Below, piece after piece: positions 1-7,905 of a stretch of 64,000 bases of DNA (position 1 is the first letter of the stretch; the number at the start of each line of letters is the position of its first letter). The stretch comes from CANJBX01 sp035556735 (GTDB lineage Bacteria > Pseudomonadota > Alphaproteobacteria > Rhizobiales > Xanthobacteraceae): contig DATMFF010000012.1 of assembly GCA_035556735.1 (NCBI GenBank), forward strand, positions 124,001 through 188,000, in the 5' to 3' direction. Below the pieces are notes generated by a model. The model was not told the DNA's origin. It was given only the letters and a program-made list of their open reading frames with translations, and made no database searches. A program made the translations under genes and the position numbers.

Positions 1-806
1 CGGAAAGCCGCATCGTAGACCGCGTCCGAGCCGGCGAGCGCGCCCGTGTGCGTCGCGGCCGCCTTGGCGCCCGCCGCCTCGCGGCCCGCCTTCACCACCA
101 CTACCGGCTTGACACGCGCAGCCGCACGCGCGGCCGACATGAACTTGCGTGCGTCCTTCACCGCCTCGACGTAGAGCAGGATGGCGCGGGTGGCGCGGTC
201 GAGCGCGAAATAGTCGAGCAGGTCGCCGACATCGACGTCGATCTGGTCGCCCACCGAGGCAATGGCGGAGAACCCGACGCGGCGCTCGGCGGCCCAGTCG
301 ATCATGCCAGCCGCGATGGCGCCCGACTGCGAGATCAGCGCGAGGTCGCCGGCGAGCGGCATGCGTGAGGCGAAGGTCGCGTTGAACTTCGTGGCCGGCG
401 CGACCACGCCGAGACAGTTGGGTCCGACGATTCGCATGCCGGTCTTGCGGGCTGCCGCCTGCACCGCCTGCGCGATCGAGCCTTCGCCGTGACCGAGGCC
501 TGCGGTGATCACGATCGCGGTGGATGCGCCGATCTCGCCGGCCTCCTCGATCACCTGCAGCACGGCCGTCGGCGCAACCGCGACGACCACGACGTCGGGA
601 GGTTCCTTGAGATCGCGCAGCGAGGCGGCCGTGGCGAGGCTGTCGATCTCGCGGTGGAACGGGTTGACCACCGCGAGCGGGCCGGCAAAGCCGCCCGTCT
701 GCAGGTTGTGCAGGATGGCGCGGCCCATCGACTTCTCGCGCGGACTGGCGCCGACGAGGGCGACGGAGCGCGGCGAGAACAGGCGGTCGAGCCGGTATGT
801 CGACAT
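1..806 (-). CDS. Acyl-CoA synthetase (NDP-forming), CoA-binding N-terminal part (runs off window)
   Basis: This is the N-terminal part, about 268 residues, of an ADP-forming acetate-CoA ligase family protein. It begins at an ATG on the minus strand and runs open past base 1. The start MSTYRLDRLFSPRSVALVGA has the Rossmann-type CoA-binding fold with the VGAS motif, followed by a second subdomain (GPNCLGV, ALISQSGA) typical of succinyl-CoA-synthetase-like proteins. Near the cut end is THTGALAGSD, the region carrying the phosphorylated catalytic histidine of this family. In related bacteria the full protein often continues into an ATP-grasp domain and sometimes a GNAT domain (Pat-like protein acetyltransferase), which cannot be judged here. 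It is divergent from the fixK-type gene. Confidence 0.85.
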   Translation of the reverse strand, partial: MSTYRLDRLFSPRSVALVGASPREKSMGRAILHNLQTGGFAGPLAVVNPFHREIDSLATAASLRDLKEPPDVVVVAVAPTAVLQVIEEAGEIGASTAIVITAGLGHGEGSIAQAVQAAARKTGMRIVGPNCLGVVAPATKFNATFASRMPLAGDLALISQSGAIAAGMIDWAAERRVGFSAIASVGDQIDVDVGDLLDYFALDRATRAILLYVEAVKDARKFMSAARAAARVKPVVVVKAGREAAGAKAAATHTGALAGSDAVYDAAF

Positions 807-896
807 GGCGAAATGAGCGAATTCTGCGATGGAGCGGTAAATTGGGACCTGACGTGCCGGTTCGGCAATGCGGCACAGCGTGCCCCGTTCCGTCAC

Positions 897-912
897 TACG
901 GGGAACCCCTTA
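897..912 (+). promoter_or_regulatory. Degenerate FixJ-like site upstream of fixK
   Basis: The 16-mer TACGGGGAACCCCTTA keeps the outer TACG and CCCTTA blocks, at identical spacing, of the tandem FixJ-like sites found before fixL and ccoN, but the centre differs. It lies about 80 bp before the fixK start, where a FixJ activator site would be expected. GGGGAACCCC inside it is also a perfect palindrome, so it could be something else. Confidence 0.35.
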
Positions 913-954
913 GGGGCAATATCTGAATTTTCCGGATGGGGGTGCTGGGTCACT

Positions 955-968
955 TTGCGATCGATCAA
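955..968 (+). promoter_or_regulatory. FixK/FNR box at the fixK start
   Basis: TTGCGATCGATCAA matches the FixK2-type consensus TTG(A/C)-N6-(T/G)CAA exactly. Its centre is only about 25 bp from the fixK start codon. That is too close for activation from a -41.5 position, so an autorepressor role is more likely. Confidence 0.6.
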
Positions 969-986
969 ATTCGCAAGGAGCGACCG

Positions 987-1670
987 ATGTCGAACCGTCC
1001 GAGTGAAGCGAACACCGCCAGGACCGCCCCGCAGAGCCGGACGGGCGCCGCCCAGACCCAAGCAGCTGGGATGAACCTCTCGGAGCTCGGAGGCGCCACC
1101 ATGCCGTTCGAGCGCAACGCGGAGATCTATGGCGAGGGCGAGCCGGCCGAGTACGTCTACAAGGTGGTCACCGGCGCGGTACGGACCTATCGCGTGCTGA
1201 GCGATGGCCGACGCCAGGTCAGCGCCTTCTATCTGCCGGGCGACGTGTTCGGGCTCGAACTGGGCGAGGATCATGCCGGCTCGGCCGAAGCGGTCGTCAA
1301 TTCCAAGGTCCTGTTCGTGCGCCGCAACGTGCTGATGCAGGCCTCGCAGCGCAACGGCGACATCGCGCGCGAACTGCTGGCCATCACGGCGCAGGAGCTG
1401 CGCCGCGCCCAGAATCACACACTGCTGCTGATCAAGAGTGCGCAGGAGCGGGTCGCCGCCTTCCTGCTGGAGATGGGGCAGCGCCTCTCGGGCGCCGCGG
1501 CCTTCGAGCTGCCCATGTCGCGCCAGGACATCGCCGACTATCTCGGCCTCACCATCGAGACCGTCTCGCGGACGCTGACGCAGCTCGAGGACAACGCCAC
1601 CATCAAGCTCGTGGCCTCGCGGCGCGTCGTGGTGAGCAATCCCTCGGCGCTCAACCGGCTGAACGGCTGA
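987..1670 (+). CDS. fixK: Crp/FNR-family transcriptional regulator, FixK type
   Basis: This is a 227-residue regulator with an N-terminal cyclic-nucleotide-binding-like beta-barrel (about residues 25-145), a dimerisation helix, and a C-terminal winged helix-turn-helix. The recognition helix reads TIETVSRTLTQLED, the E..SR pattern of FNR/FixK proteins that bind TTGAT-type half-sites. No cysteine is visible, so it cannot hold an FNR iron-sulfur cluster and is of the FixK class, normally controlled by FixLJ. The start was chosen at the ATG six bases after AAGGAG; an upstream in-frame ATG at 936 lacks such a site. FixK boxes in this window suggest its targets are the cbb3 oxidase operon, cytochrome c, a CBS protein and itself. 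Confidence 0.85.
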   Translation: MSNRPSEANTARTAPQSRTGAAQTQAAGMNLSELGGATMPFERNAEIYGEGEPAEYVYKVVTGAVRTYRVLSDGRRQVSAFYLPGDVFGLELGEDHAGSAEAVVNSKVLFVRRNVLMQASQRNGDIARELLAITAQELRRAQNHTLLLIKSAQERVAAFLLEMGQRLSGAAAFELPMSRQDIADYLGLTIETVSRTLTQLEDNATIKLVASRRVVVSNPSALNRLNG

Positions 1671-1812
1671 CGCGCGGGTCGGCTGCGCTCGACAAACAAG
1701 ACCAAGCGGGGTGATATGCGTCATCCCGCCTGAGCGTTGAAGCGCCCCGGTGCGCAACGACAGACTCGCATGCGAGGCCAGCCCCCTGGCTCCCCCCACA
1801 GGAGAAACGATC

Positions 1813-2538
1813 ATGAAGGCCGCCGACATCATGACTGCCAATCCCATCACGGTCGCACCGGGCGATTCGGTGATGGAAGCCGTCCGGCTGATGCTGCAGC
1901 GCAAGTTCAGCGGCCTGCCCGTGATCGACACCAAAGGAGCGGTCGTCGGCATCGTCACCGAGGGTGACCTGCTGCGCCGTACCGAGACCGGTACGCAGCG
2001 CCGGCGCCCGCGCTGGATCGAGTTCTTCGTGGGGCCCGGCCGCCTCGCCACCGAATACGCGCATGCCAGCGGCCGCAAGGTCGAGGAGGTGATGACGCGG
2101 CCGGTGCAGACGATCGCCGAGGATACCCCGCTCGACGAGGTCGTGAACATCATGGAGCGCCACCAGATCAAGCGCCTGCCGGTGCTGCGCGACGGCAAGC
2201 TGGTGGGCATCGTCAGCCGCGCCAACCTGTTGCGCGCCCTCGCCAGCGTCGCGCGCGAGACCAAGCCCACTTCGGTGGACGATGCGACCATCCGCGATCG
2301 GCTCAAGGCCGAGCTCGCGCGTCAGCCGTGGGCGCCCGTCGCCCTGGTCGACGTGGTCGTGCGCAATGGCGTCGTGCATCTGTGGGGCACGATCCTCGAC
2401 GAGCGTCAGCGTCAGGGCATCCGCGTCGCCGCAGAGAATACGCCGGGCGTCAAGTCGGTGGAGGACCACCTCGTGTGGGTCGAGCCGACTTCGGGGCTCG
2501 TGATCGGCACGCCGGAAGACGAGCAGCGGCCGAGCTGA
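1813..2538 (+). CDS. CBS-CBS-BON domain protein
   Basis: This is a 241-residue soluble protein. It opens with KAADIMTANPITVAPGDS, the first of two CBS domains (about 1-65 and 75-150; the second contains VEEVMTRPVQTI and GIVSRANLL). A C-terminal BON domain (about 160-225) has VVRNGVVHLWG. CBS pairs bind adenosine ligands and sense energy state; BON domains are proposed to contact membranes or other proteins. The start follows AGGAG with seven to eight bases of spacing. A close paralogue with identical architecture lies at 13314. Its position next to fixK and the oxidase suggests a stress or low-oxygen role. The exact function is unknown. Confidence 0.85.
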   Translation: MKAADIMTANPITVAPGDSVMEAVRLMLQRKFSGLPVIDTKGAVVGIVTEGDLLRRTETGTQRRRPRWIEFFVGPGRLATEYAHASGRKVEEVMTRPVQTIAEDTPLDEVVNIMERHQIKRLPVLRDGKLVGIVSRANLLRALASVARETKPTSVDDATIRDRLKAELARQPWAPVALVDVVVRNGVVHLWGTILDERQRQGIRVAAENTPGVKSVEDHLVWVEPTSGLVIGTPEDEQRPS

Positions 2539-2563
2539 GTCGGCCGCGCCGCGTGCGCGCGCG

Positions 2564-2887
2564 TCACTCCAGCGTCTTCAGATAGGCGATGAAGTCATGG
2601 ATCTGGTCCGGCGCGAGCCGGAACTCGGGCATGTTCGGATGACCCGTCACGATGCCTTCGGCCAGCGGCTCTTCGAGATTCTCCACCGGATAGCGCGTGT
2701 GCAGCGTGCGAAAGGGGGGCGCCAGCTTGAGCGGGCTCTCCGTCACCTTGTCGATCGAATGACAGCGGGCACAGTTGGCGCGCGCCAGGTTCAGCCCGCG
2801 CTGGGCGGCTGGGGAGAGGGCCTGGGCGAACGCGGGTGAGGCCGCCGCCACGGCGGCCAGGCAGATCAGGATCGAGCGCAAGCGCAT
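2564..2887 (-). CDS. Small secreted class I cytochrome c
   Basis: This 107-residue protein has a clear signal peptide (RLRSILICLAAVAAASPAFA) and one heme c site, CARCH, about 22 residues into the mature protein. The axial methionine is probably in HPNMPEF. A PPFRTLHTRYP segment lies between them. It should be a periplasmic single-heme electron carrier. The start was taken at the ATG after CTGGAG; a longer reading frame upstream has no signal peptide at its start. A perfect FixK box sits about 77 bp upstream, so it is likely induced under low oxygen with the cbb3 oxidase and may donate electrons to it. Confidence 0.85.
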   Translation of the reverse strand: MRLRSILICLAAVAAASPAFAQALSPAAQRGLNLARANCARCHSIDKVTESPLKLAPPFRTLHTRYPVENLEEPLAEGIVTGHPNMPEFRLAPDQIHDFIAYLKTLE

Positions 2888-2956
2888 GAGATGCTCCAGG
2901 TTGCGGCGCCGACGGGCCATTGCGTCGTCAACGTAAGCTGCGGGGCCGCGGTTGCG

Positions 2957-2970
2957 TTGACCGCGATCAA
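2957..2970 (-). promoter_or_regulatory. FixK box upstream of cytochrome c
   Basis: TTGACCGCGATCAA is a perfect TTGA-N6-TCAA box. Its centre is about 77 bp from the start of the cytochrome c gene on the minus strand, compatible with a class II activator position. Confidence 0.65.
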
Positions 2971-3009
2971 TTCGCACGACCTCTTTCCCTGCCTGCGGAC
3001 GGACACGCG

Positions 3010-3633
3010 TCAGCGCGTCGATTCGAGCAGGCCGGCGGCCAGCGCCATGCGGACGAGGTCCGACAGGCTGGAGGCCTCCATCTTGGTCATGACGTTGGCC
3101 CGATAGATCTCCACGGTGCGCGGGCTGATGCCGAGGTCGAAGGCGATCACCTTGTTGGCGTGGCCGAGCACCAGGCCGTCCAGCACCTGACGCTCGCGCG
3201 CGGACAGCCCCTCGAGCCGCTCGATCACGTTGGCGCGCTCGGCCTCGCGCTTGGCGTCCTGCTCGTGGCGGCCGAGCGCGTTGCGCACCGAAGCGAGCAG
3301 GGCTTCGTCGTCGAACGGCTTCTCGATGAAATCGAGGGCGCCGAGCTTCATCGCCTCGACGGCGAGCGGCACGTCGCCGTGACCGGTGATCACGATGACG
3401 GGCATGGCCGGCGCGACAGATTTGAGCTCGCGCAGCAGCTCGATTCCGCTCATGCCCGGCATGCGCACGTCGGTGATCACGCAGCCGTGGGCGTCGCGGG
3501 GAAGCGCGGCGAGGAAACTCGTGGCGGAGTCGTAGGTCTGCGCCTCGATGCCCGCGCTCGCCAGCAGAAATCCCAGCGAATCGCGCAGTGCGTCGTCGTC
3601 GTCGATGACGTGGACGGTGGCGTTAGCCGTCAT
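3010..3633 (-). CDS. fixJ: Two-component response regulator FixJ
   Basis: This 207-residue regulator has a receiver domain (acidic patch IDDDD, phospho-acceptor Asp near residue 55 in ITDVRMPGMSG, switch Thr in VITGHGD, Lys in FIEKPF) and a C-terminal LuxR-type helix-turn-helix (LSARERQVL, ISPRTVEIYRANVMTKM). FixJ is phosphorylated by FixL at low oxygen and activates fixK and, in some species, oxidase genes. The start codon overlaps the end of fixL by 11 bases and is preceded by GAGGAG, so the two genes are translationally linked. The window also holds plausible FixJ sites at 5169-5203 and, more weakly, at 897. Confidence 0.95.
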   Translation of the reverse strand: MTANATVHVIDDDDALRDSLGFLLASAGIEAQTYDSATSFLAALPRDAHGCVITDVRMPGMSGIELLRELKSVAPAMPVIVITGHGDVPLAVEAMKLGALDFIEKPFDDEALLASVRNALGRHEQDAKREAERANVIERLEGLSARERQVLDGLVLGHANKVIAFDLGISPRTVEIYRANVMTKMEASSLSDLVRMALAAGLLESTR

Positions 3634-5134
3634 TTCCGATCTCCTCAGACTTGGCCGAGCGCAGAGTGAAATAGAACGCGGCGCCGCCCGTGTCACTGGG
3701 CTCGACCCAGATGCGTCCCCCATGGGACTCGATGATGGTGCGCGAGATCGACAGGCCGACGCCCATGCCGGTCCGCTTGGTGGTGACGAAGGGCTGGAAC
3801 AATTGATCGGCGATCTCGGGCGAGATGCCGGCGCCGGAGTCGGCGACGCCGATCACGACTTCGTCACCCGAATCCGCCGTGAACAGCGTCAGCTCGCGGC
3901 GTTCCGCACCTTCCATGGCCTCGATCCCATTGCGGATGAGGTTGAGCAGCACCTGCTGCACCTGCACCTTGTCGGCCAGCACCTGGTCGGCGCGCGATTC
4001 GAACACGAAGCGCACGCGCACGCCCTGTTCCTTGGCGCCGACGAGAGCCAGCGCGCCCGCCTCCTCGATCATTTTGTTGAGATTCTCGACCCGCCGCTCG
4101 GTCTCGCCGCGGGCCACAAAGTCGCGCAGCCGCCGGATGATCTGGCCGGCGCGCATGGCCTGGTCGGCGGCCTTGTCGATGGCGTCGCGCACCGTGGCGG
4201 CCGTCTTGTCCTGGGTGTCGCCCAGCAGGCGGCGCGAACCCTTGAGGTAGTTCGCGATCGCGGACAGAGGCTGGTTGAGCTCGTGGGCGAGGGTCGACGC
4301 CATCTCGCCCATGGCCGTGAGGCGGGAGATGTGCACCAGCTCGGACTGCAGCTCCTGCAGCCGCGCCTCGGTCTTCTGGCGTTCGGTGATGTCGCGGATG
4401 AAGCCGGTGAAATAGCGGCGTTCGCTCGATCGCATCTCGCCCACCGCCAGCTCGAGGGGGAAGGTGCTGCCATCCTTGCGCTCGCCGACGACCACGCGGC
4501 CGATGCCGATGATGCGCCGCTCGCCGGTGCGCTTGTAGCGGTCGAGGTAGCCGTCGTGATTCTCCCGATAGGGGGACGGCATCAGCATCTTCACGTTGCG
4601 CCCGATGACCTCTTCCGGCCGATAGCCGAACAGGCGCTCCGCCGCCGTGGAGAACGACTGCACCACGCCGCGTTCGTCGATGACGATCATGGCGTCGGGC
4701 ACGGTGTCGAGGATCGACTTGAGATGGGCCTCGCGGGCGAGGATGTCGCGATTGCGCTCGCGCGTCTGGAAGGTCTGGCGACGCAGCCGCTCGCCGAACC
4801 AGGCGATGCCGAGGCCGATGATGCCGAACGCGACGGAGTTGATCATCTCCGCCGCCACCGGGACGTTGGCGTGATAAAAATATGTCGAGACGGCGATGCT
4901 GGTGACGGTGGCAAGGAAGCCCGGGCCGAAGCCGCCGAAGCCGCTCGCCACCAGGATCGCGGGCACGAAGAACAGGTAGAGCGGGCCGGTCTGTCCCATC
5001 CAGGGGTTGAGGAACTCGCGCACACTGAAGGAGACGGCGACCAGCGCCAGCGCCGCGCCGTAGTGGGCGATGATCGCCTCGGGCTTGACCGGCTCCGTCG
5101 ATGCCGGCCGGGTCTTGGCAACAGTCTCGGTCAT
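3623..5134 (-). CDS. fixL: Oxygen-sensing histidine kinase FixL
   Basis: This is a 503-residue sensor kinase. Residues about 22-115 form hydrophobic segments of the DUF4118 type, so it is membrane-bound. A PAS domain (about 140-255) carries the FixL heme signature: His193 in YRENHDGYLDRY and Arg213 in RIIGIGR. Their spacing of 20 residues equals that of the heme ligand His200 and Arg220 in Bradyrhizobium FixL. The kinase core has the H-box MASTLAHELNQPL (His284) and a GHKL ATPase (GVADSGAGI, GMGVGLSISRTI). Oxygen bound to the heme inhibits autophosphorylation; at low oxygen the phosphate passes to FixJ. The start at 5134 follows GAAGGG; an ATG two codons upstream is also possible. Confidence 0.95.
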   Translation of the reverse strand: MTETVAKTRPASTEPVKPEAIIAHYGAALALVAVSFSVREFLNPWMGQTGPLYLFFVPAILVASGFGGFGPGFLATVTSIAVSTYFYHANVPVAAEMINSVAFGIIGLGIAWFGERLRRQTFQTRERNRDILAREAHLKSILDTVPDAMIVIDERGVVQSFSTAAERLFGYRPEEVIGRNVKMLMPSPYRENHDGYLDRYKRTGERRIIGIGRVVVGERKDGSTFPLELAVGEMRSSERRYFTGFIRDITERQKTEARLQELQSELVHISRLTAMGEMASTLAHELNQPLSAIANYLKGSRRLLGDTQDKTAATVRDAIDKAADQAMRAGQIIRRLRDFVARGETERRVENLNKMIEEAGALALVGAKEQGVRVRFVFESRADQVLADKVQVQQVLLNLIRNGIEAMEGAERRELTLFTADSGDEVVIGVADSGAGISPEIADQLFQPFVTTKRTGMGVGLSISRTIIESHGGRIWVEPSDTGGAAFYFTLRSAKSEEIGNDG

Positions 5135-5168
5135 CGGCATCCCTTCAGCAGGCCGCGCGCGGCGCGAC

Positions 5169-5203
5169 TACGTAGTTTCCCGTAAGGTACGTACTTTCCC
5201 TTA
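5169..5203. promoter_or_regulatory. Tandem FixJ-like binding sites between fixL and ccoN
   Basis: Two direct repeats, TACGTAGTTTCCCGTA (5169-5184) and TACGTACTTTCCCTTA (5188-5203), are offset by 19 bp and resemble the FixJ site described at rhizobial fixK promoters (TAMGTA-TTTCCC-TTA type). They lie 35 bp before fixL and about 130 bp before ccoN, so they could serve either divergent gene. Confidence 0.6.
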
Positions 5204-5243
5204 GCCCGCCGTCCGGCACAACGGGTAGCAAAGCACGGCGATA

Positions 5244-5257
5244 TTGATCTCGGTCAA
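5244..5257 (+). promoter_or_regulatory. FixK box upstream of ccoN
   Basis: TTGATCTCGGTCAA is a perfect TTGA-N6-TCAA box centred about 82 bp before the ccoN start. If it sits at -41.5, transcription would begin near 5292 and leave a leader of about 40 bases. This is the usual arrangement for fixNOQP operons. Confidence 0.75.
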
Positions 5258-5332
5258 CGTGACCGGAGCCCTTCCCGGCAATTTTCCGACAATCGCCGCG
5301 CTCGCAGCGCTCACCCCAGCGGATGTCGGAAA

Positions 5333-6994
5333 ATGTCCTCAGCAAAATTGCCTGCCAAGTACATGACCTTGGGGGAGGGAGGGACCGCGCTGGCCCTCGC
5401 CGCTCTCGCGTTCCTGTCCCTCATCGTGGCAGCGCGCGCCTACACCCCTGAATATGCCTTCCATGCCTACCTGTTCGCGGCAGGGAGCGCGGCCGCGGTC
5501 ATCCTCATCGTGAACCACTATTTCGAGCGTCCGGCGACGCCCACGCCGCTGATGATCGACGGCAAGCCCAATTACAACATGGCGCCGGTCAAGTTCGCCA
5601 CCATCGCTTCGGTGGTCTGGGGCATCGCCGGCTTCACCATCGGCCTTATCATCGCGCTTCAACTCGCCTTTCCCGCGTTCAACTTCGACCTGCCCTGGAT
5701 CTCGTTCGGGCGCCTGCGTCCGCTGCACACGTCGGCCGTGATCTTCGCCTTTGGCGGCAACGTCCTGATCGCGACGTCGATGTACGTCGTCCAGCGCACG
5801 TCCCGCGCCCGCCTCGCCGGCGAGATCGCGCCCTGGTTCGTCGTGCTCGGCTACAACTTCTTCATCGTGATCGCCGGCACCGGCTATCTGCTCGGGATCA
5901 CCCAGTCCAAGGAATACGCCGAGCCGGAATGGTACGCCGACCTCTGGCTCACGGTCGTCTGGGTCGTCTATCTGCTGGTTTATCTCGGCACGCTCATGCG
6001 CCGCACCGAGCCGCATATCTATGTGGCCAACTGGTTCTACCTCGCCTTCATCCTGACGATCGCGGTGCTGCATCTCGGCAACAACGCGGCGGTGCCCGTC
6101 TCGCTGTTCTCGCCCAAGTCCTACATCCTGTGGTCGGGCGTGCAGGACGCCATGGTGCAGTGGTGGTACGGCCACAACGCGGTCGGTTTCTTCCTGACCG
6201 CCGGCTTCCTCGGCATCATGTACTACTTCATTCCCAAGCGCGCCGAGCGGCCGGTCTACAGCTATCGCCTGTCGATCATCCACTTCTGGGCGCTGATATT
6301 CCTCTACATCTGGGCGGGCCCGCACCACCTGCACTACACGGCGCTGCCGGACTGGGCGCAGACGCTCGGCATGACGTTCTCGATCATGCTGTGGATGCCC
6401 TCGTGGGGCGGCATGATCAACGGCGTCATGACGCTCTCGGGCGCGTGGGACAAGCTGCGCACCGACCCGGTGCTGCGCATGATGGTCGTCTCGGTCGCCT
6501 TCTACGGCATGTCGACCTTCGAAGGGCCGCTCATGTCCATCAAGGCGGTCAACTCGCTCTCCCACTACACCGACTGGACCATCGGCCACGTGCACTCCGG
6601 CGCGCTCGGCTGGGTCGCCTACATCTCCTTCGGCGCGATCTACTCGCTCGTGCCGTGGCTGTGGAACCGTCAGCTCTACTCGCTCAAACTCGTGAACTGG
6701 CACTTCTGGGTCTCGACCATCGGCATCGTGCTCTACATCTCCGCGATGTGGGTGTCGGGCATCCTGCAGGGCCTGATGTGGCGCGCCTATACCAGCCTCG
6801 GATTCCTCGAGTACTCGTTCGTCGAGACCGTCGAGGCCATGCACCCCTTCTACGTCATCCGTGCCATGGGCGGCGCCCTGTTCGTCGCCGGTGCGCTGCT
6901 GATGGCGTGGAACATCTGGAAAACCATCGGCACCGCCGAGGAAGCGCAGCCCGCCGTCGGCCGTCCGGCCGGCGCGGTCGCCACGGCCGCCTGA
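5333..6994 (+). CDS. ccoN: Cytochrome cbb3 oxidase catalytic subunit CcoN/FixN
   Basis: This 553-residue integral membrane protein with about 12 hydrophobic segments is the heme-copper oxidase subunit that reduces oxygen at low concentration. Visible ligand motifs are HTSAVIFAFGGN (low-spin heme b), WWYGHNAVGF and AGPHHLHYT (CuB histidines), and IGHVHSGALGW (heme ligands in the late helices). Its length matches the family. The N-terminal AKYMTLGEGG segment is typical of rhizobial FixN and supports the chosen ATG, although the ribosome binding site is weak. It heads an operon continuing through ccoS at 13247. Upstream sites suggest control by FixK and possibly FixJ. Confidence 0.97.
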   Translation: MSSAKLPAKYMTLGEGGTALALAALAFLSLIVAARAYTPEYAFHAYLFAAGSAAAVILIVNHYFERPATPTPLMIDGKPNYNMAPVKFATIASVVWGIAGFTIGLIIALQLAFPAFNFDLPWISFGRLRPLHTSAVIFAFGGNVLIATSMYVVQRTSRARLAGEIAPWFVVLGYNFFIVIAGTGYLLGITQSKEYAEPEWYADLWLTVVWVVYLLVYLGTLMRRTEPHIYVANWFYLAFILTIAVLHLGNNAAVPVSLFSPKSYILWSGVQDAMVQWWYGHNAVGFFLTAGFLGIMYYFIPKRAERPVYSYRLSIIHFWALIFLYIWAGPHHLHYTALPDWAQTLGMTFSIMLWMPSWGGMINGVMTLSGAWDKLRTDPVLRMMVVSVAFYGMSTFEGPLMSIKAVNSLSHYTDWTIGHVHSGALGWVAYISFGAIYSLVPWLWNRQLYSLKLVNWHFWVSTIGIVLYISAMWVSGILQGLMWRAYTSLGFLEYSFVETVEAMHPFYVIRAMGGALFVAGALLMAWNIWKTIGTAEEAQPAVGRPAGAVATAA

Positions 6995-7006
6995 ACGAGG
7001 TCATCG

Positions 7007-7741
7007 ATGTCACTCTGGTCCAAACACGCGATCCTGGAACGCAACTCGATCATCCTGGTGATCGGCGTCCTCATCGTCATCGCCATCGGCGGGCTCGTCG
7101 AGATCGTGCCCCTGTTCTACCTCAAGAACACGATCGAGGCGGTAAGCGGCGTGCGCCCTTACACTCCGCTCGAGCTCGCGGGCCGCAACATCTACGTGCG
7201 CGAGGGCTGCTACAACTGCCACTCGCAGATGATCCGCGCCCTGCGCGACGAGGTCGAACGTTACGGCCACTACTCGCTGGCGGCCGAGAGCATGTACGAC
7301 CGGCCGTTCCAGTGGGGCTCCAAGCGCACGGGGCCTGATCTCGCCCGCGTGGGCGGCAAGTATTCCGACGACTGGCACCGCGATCACCTGCGCCGGCCCT
7401 CGTCGGTCGTGCCGTCCACCGTGATGCCGGCGTATCCGTGGCTCGAGAAGACGGAGCTCGACTTCGCGAACATCGGCAGGGATCTCAAGACGCAGGCCAC
7501 GCTGGGCGTGCCCTACACGTCCGAGATGATCGAGCACGCGGCCGCCGACATCGCCGTGCAGGCGACGCCCGATCATCCCGACGCGGATGCGCTCGCCAAG
7601 CGCTATCCCAAGGCTCAGGCGCGCGACTTCGACGGCAATCCCTCGCGCATCACCGAGGCCGACGCGCTGATCGCCTACCTGCAGATGCTCGGCACGCAGG
7701 TCGACTTCAAGCTCTACGACGACAAGGCAAACATCCGGTGA
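7007..7741 (+). CDS. ccoO: cbb3 oxidase monoheme subunit CcoO/FixO
   Basis: This 244-residue protein has one N-terminal transmembrane anchor (about residues 14-38) and a periplasmic heme c domain. The heme site CYNCH is at about residues 68-72 within EGCYNCHSQMIRAL. Other family hallmarks are RYGHYSLA, KRTGPDLARVGGKYSDDWH and the methionine ligand region VMPAYPWL. It passes electrons from CcoP to CcoN. It starts 12 bases after the ccoN stop, with GAGG upstream, and ends just before ccoQ. Confidence 0.97.
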   Translation: MSLWSKHAILERNSIILVIGVLIVIAIGGLVEIVPLFYLKNTIEAVSGVRPYTPLELAGRNIYVREGCYNCHSQMIRALRDEVERYGHYSLAAESMYDRPFQWGSKRTGPDLARVGGKYSDDWHRDHLRRPSSVVPSTVMPAYPWLEKTELDFANIGRDLKTQATLGVPYTSEMIEHAAADIAVQATPDHPDADALAKRYPKAQARDFDGNPSRITEADALIAYLQMLGTQVDFKLYDDKANIR

Positions 7742-7746
7742 TCGCC

Positions 7747-7902
7747 ATGCAAGGCACTTATTCAACGCTGGCTTGGTTCGCTCAGACCTGGGGCCTCGTC
7801 TACTTCGTCATCGTCTTTCTCGGGGTGCTCGTCTATGCCCTGCGGCCCTCGCAGAAGAAGCGTTTTGAACAGGCAGCGCGCATGCCGCTGCGGGAGGACT
7901 AA
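7747..7902 (+). CDS. ccoQ: cbb3 oxidase small subunit CcoQ/FixQ
   Basis: This 51-residue protein has a single transmembrane helix (WGLVYFVIVFLGVLVYAL) followed by the basic stretch RPSQKKRFEQAARMPL, the standard shape of CcoQ. It stabilises the cbb3 complex rather than binding a cofactor. It lies five bases after the ccoO stop and three bases before ccoP, in the canonical N-O-Q-P order. The start is the first ATG of the frame after ccoO. Confidence 0.93.
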   Translation: MQGTYSTLAWFAQTWGLVYFVIVFLGVLVYALRPSQKKRFEQAARMPLRED

Positions 7903-7905
7903 GAT

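Noticed and set aside
3548..5185. A long plus-strand open frame across fixL
   Set aside because: Antisense to fixL, which has complete heme-PAS and kinase motifs.
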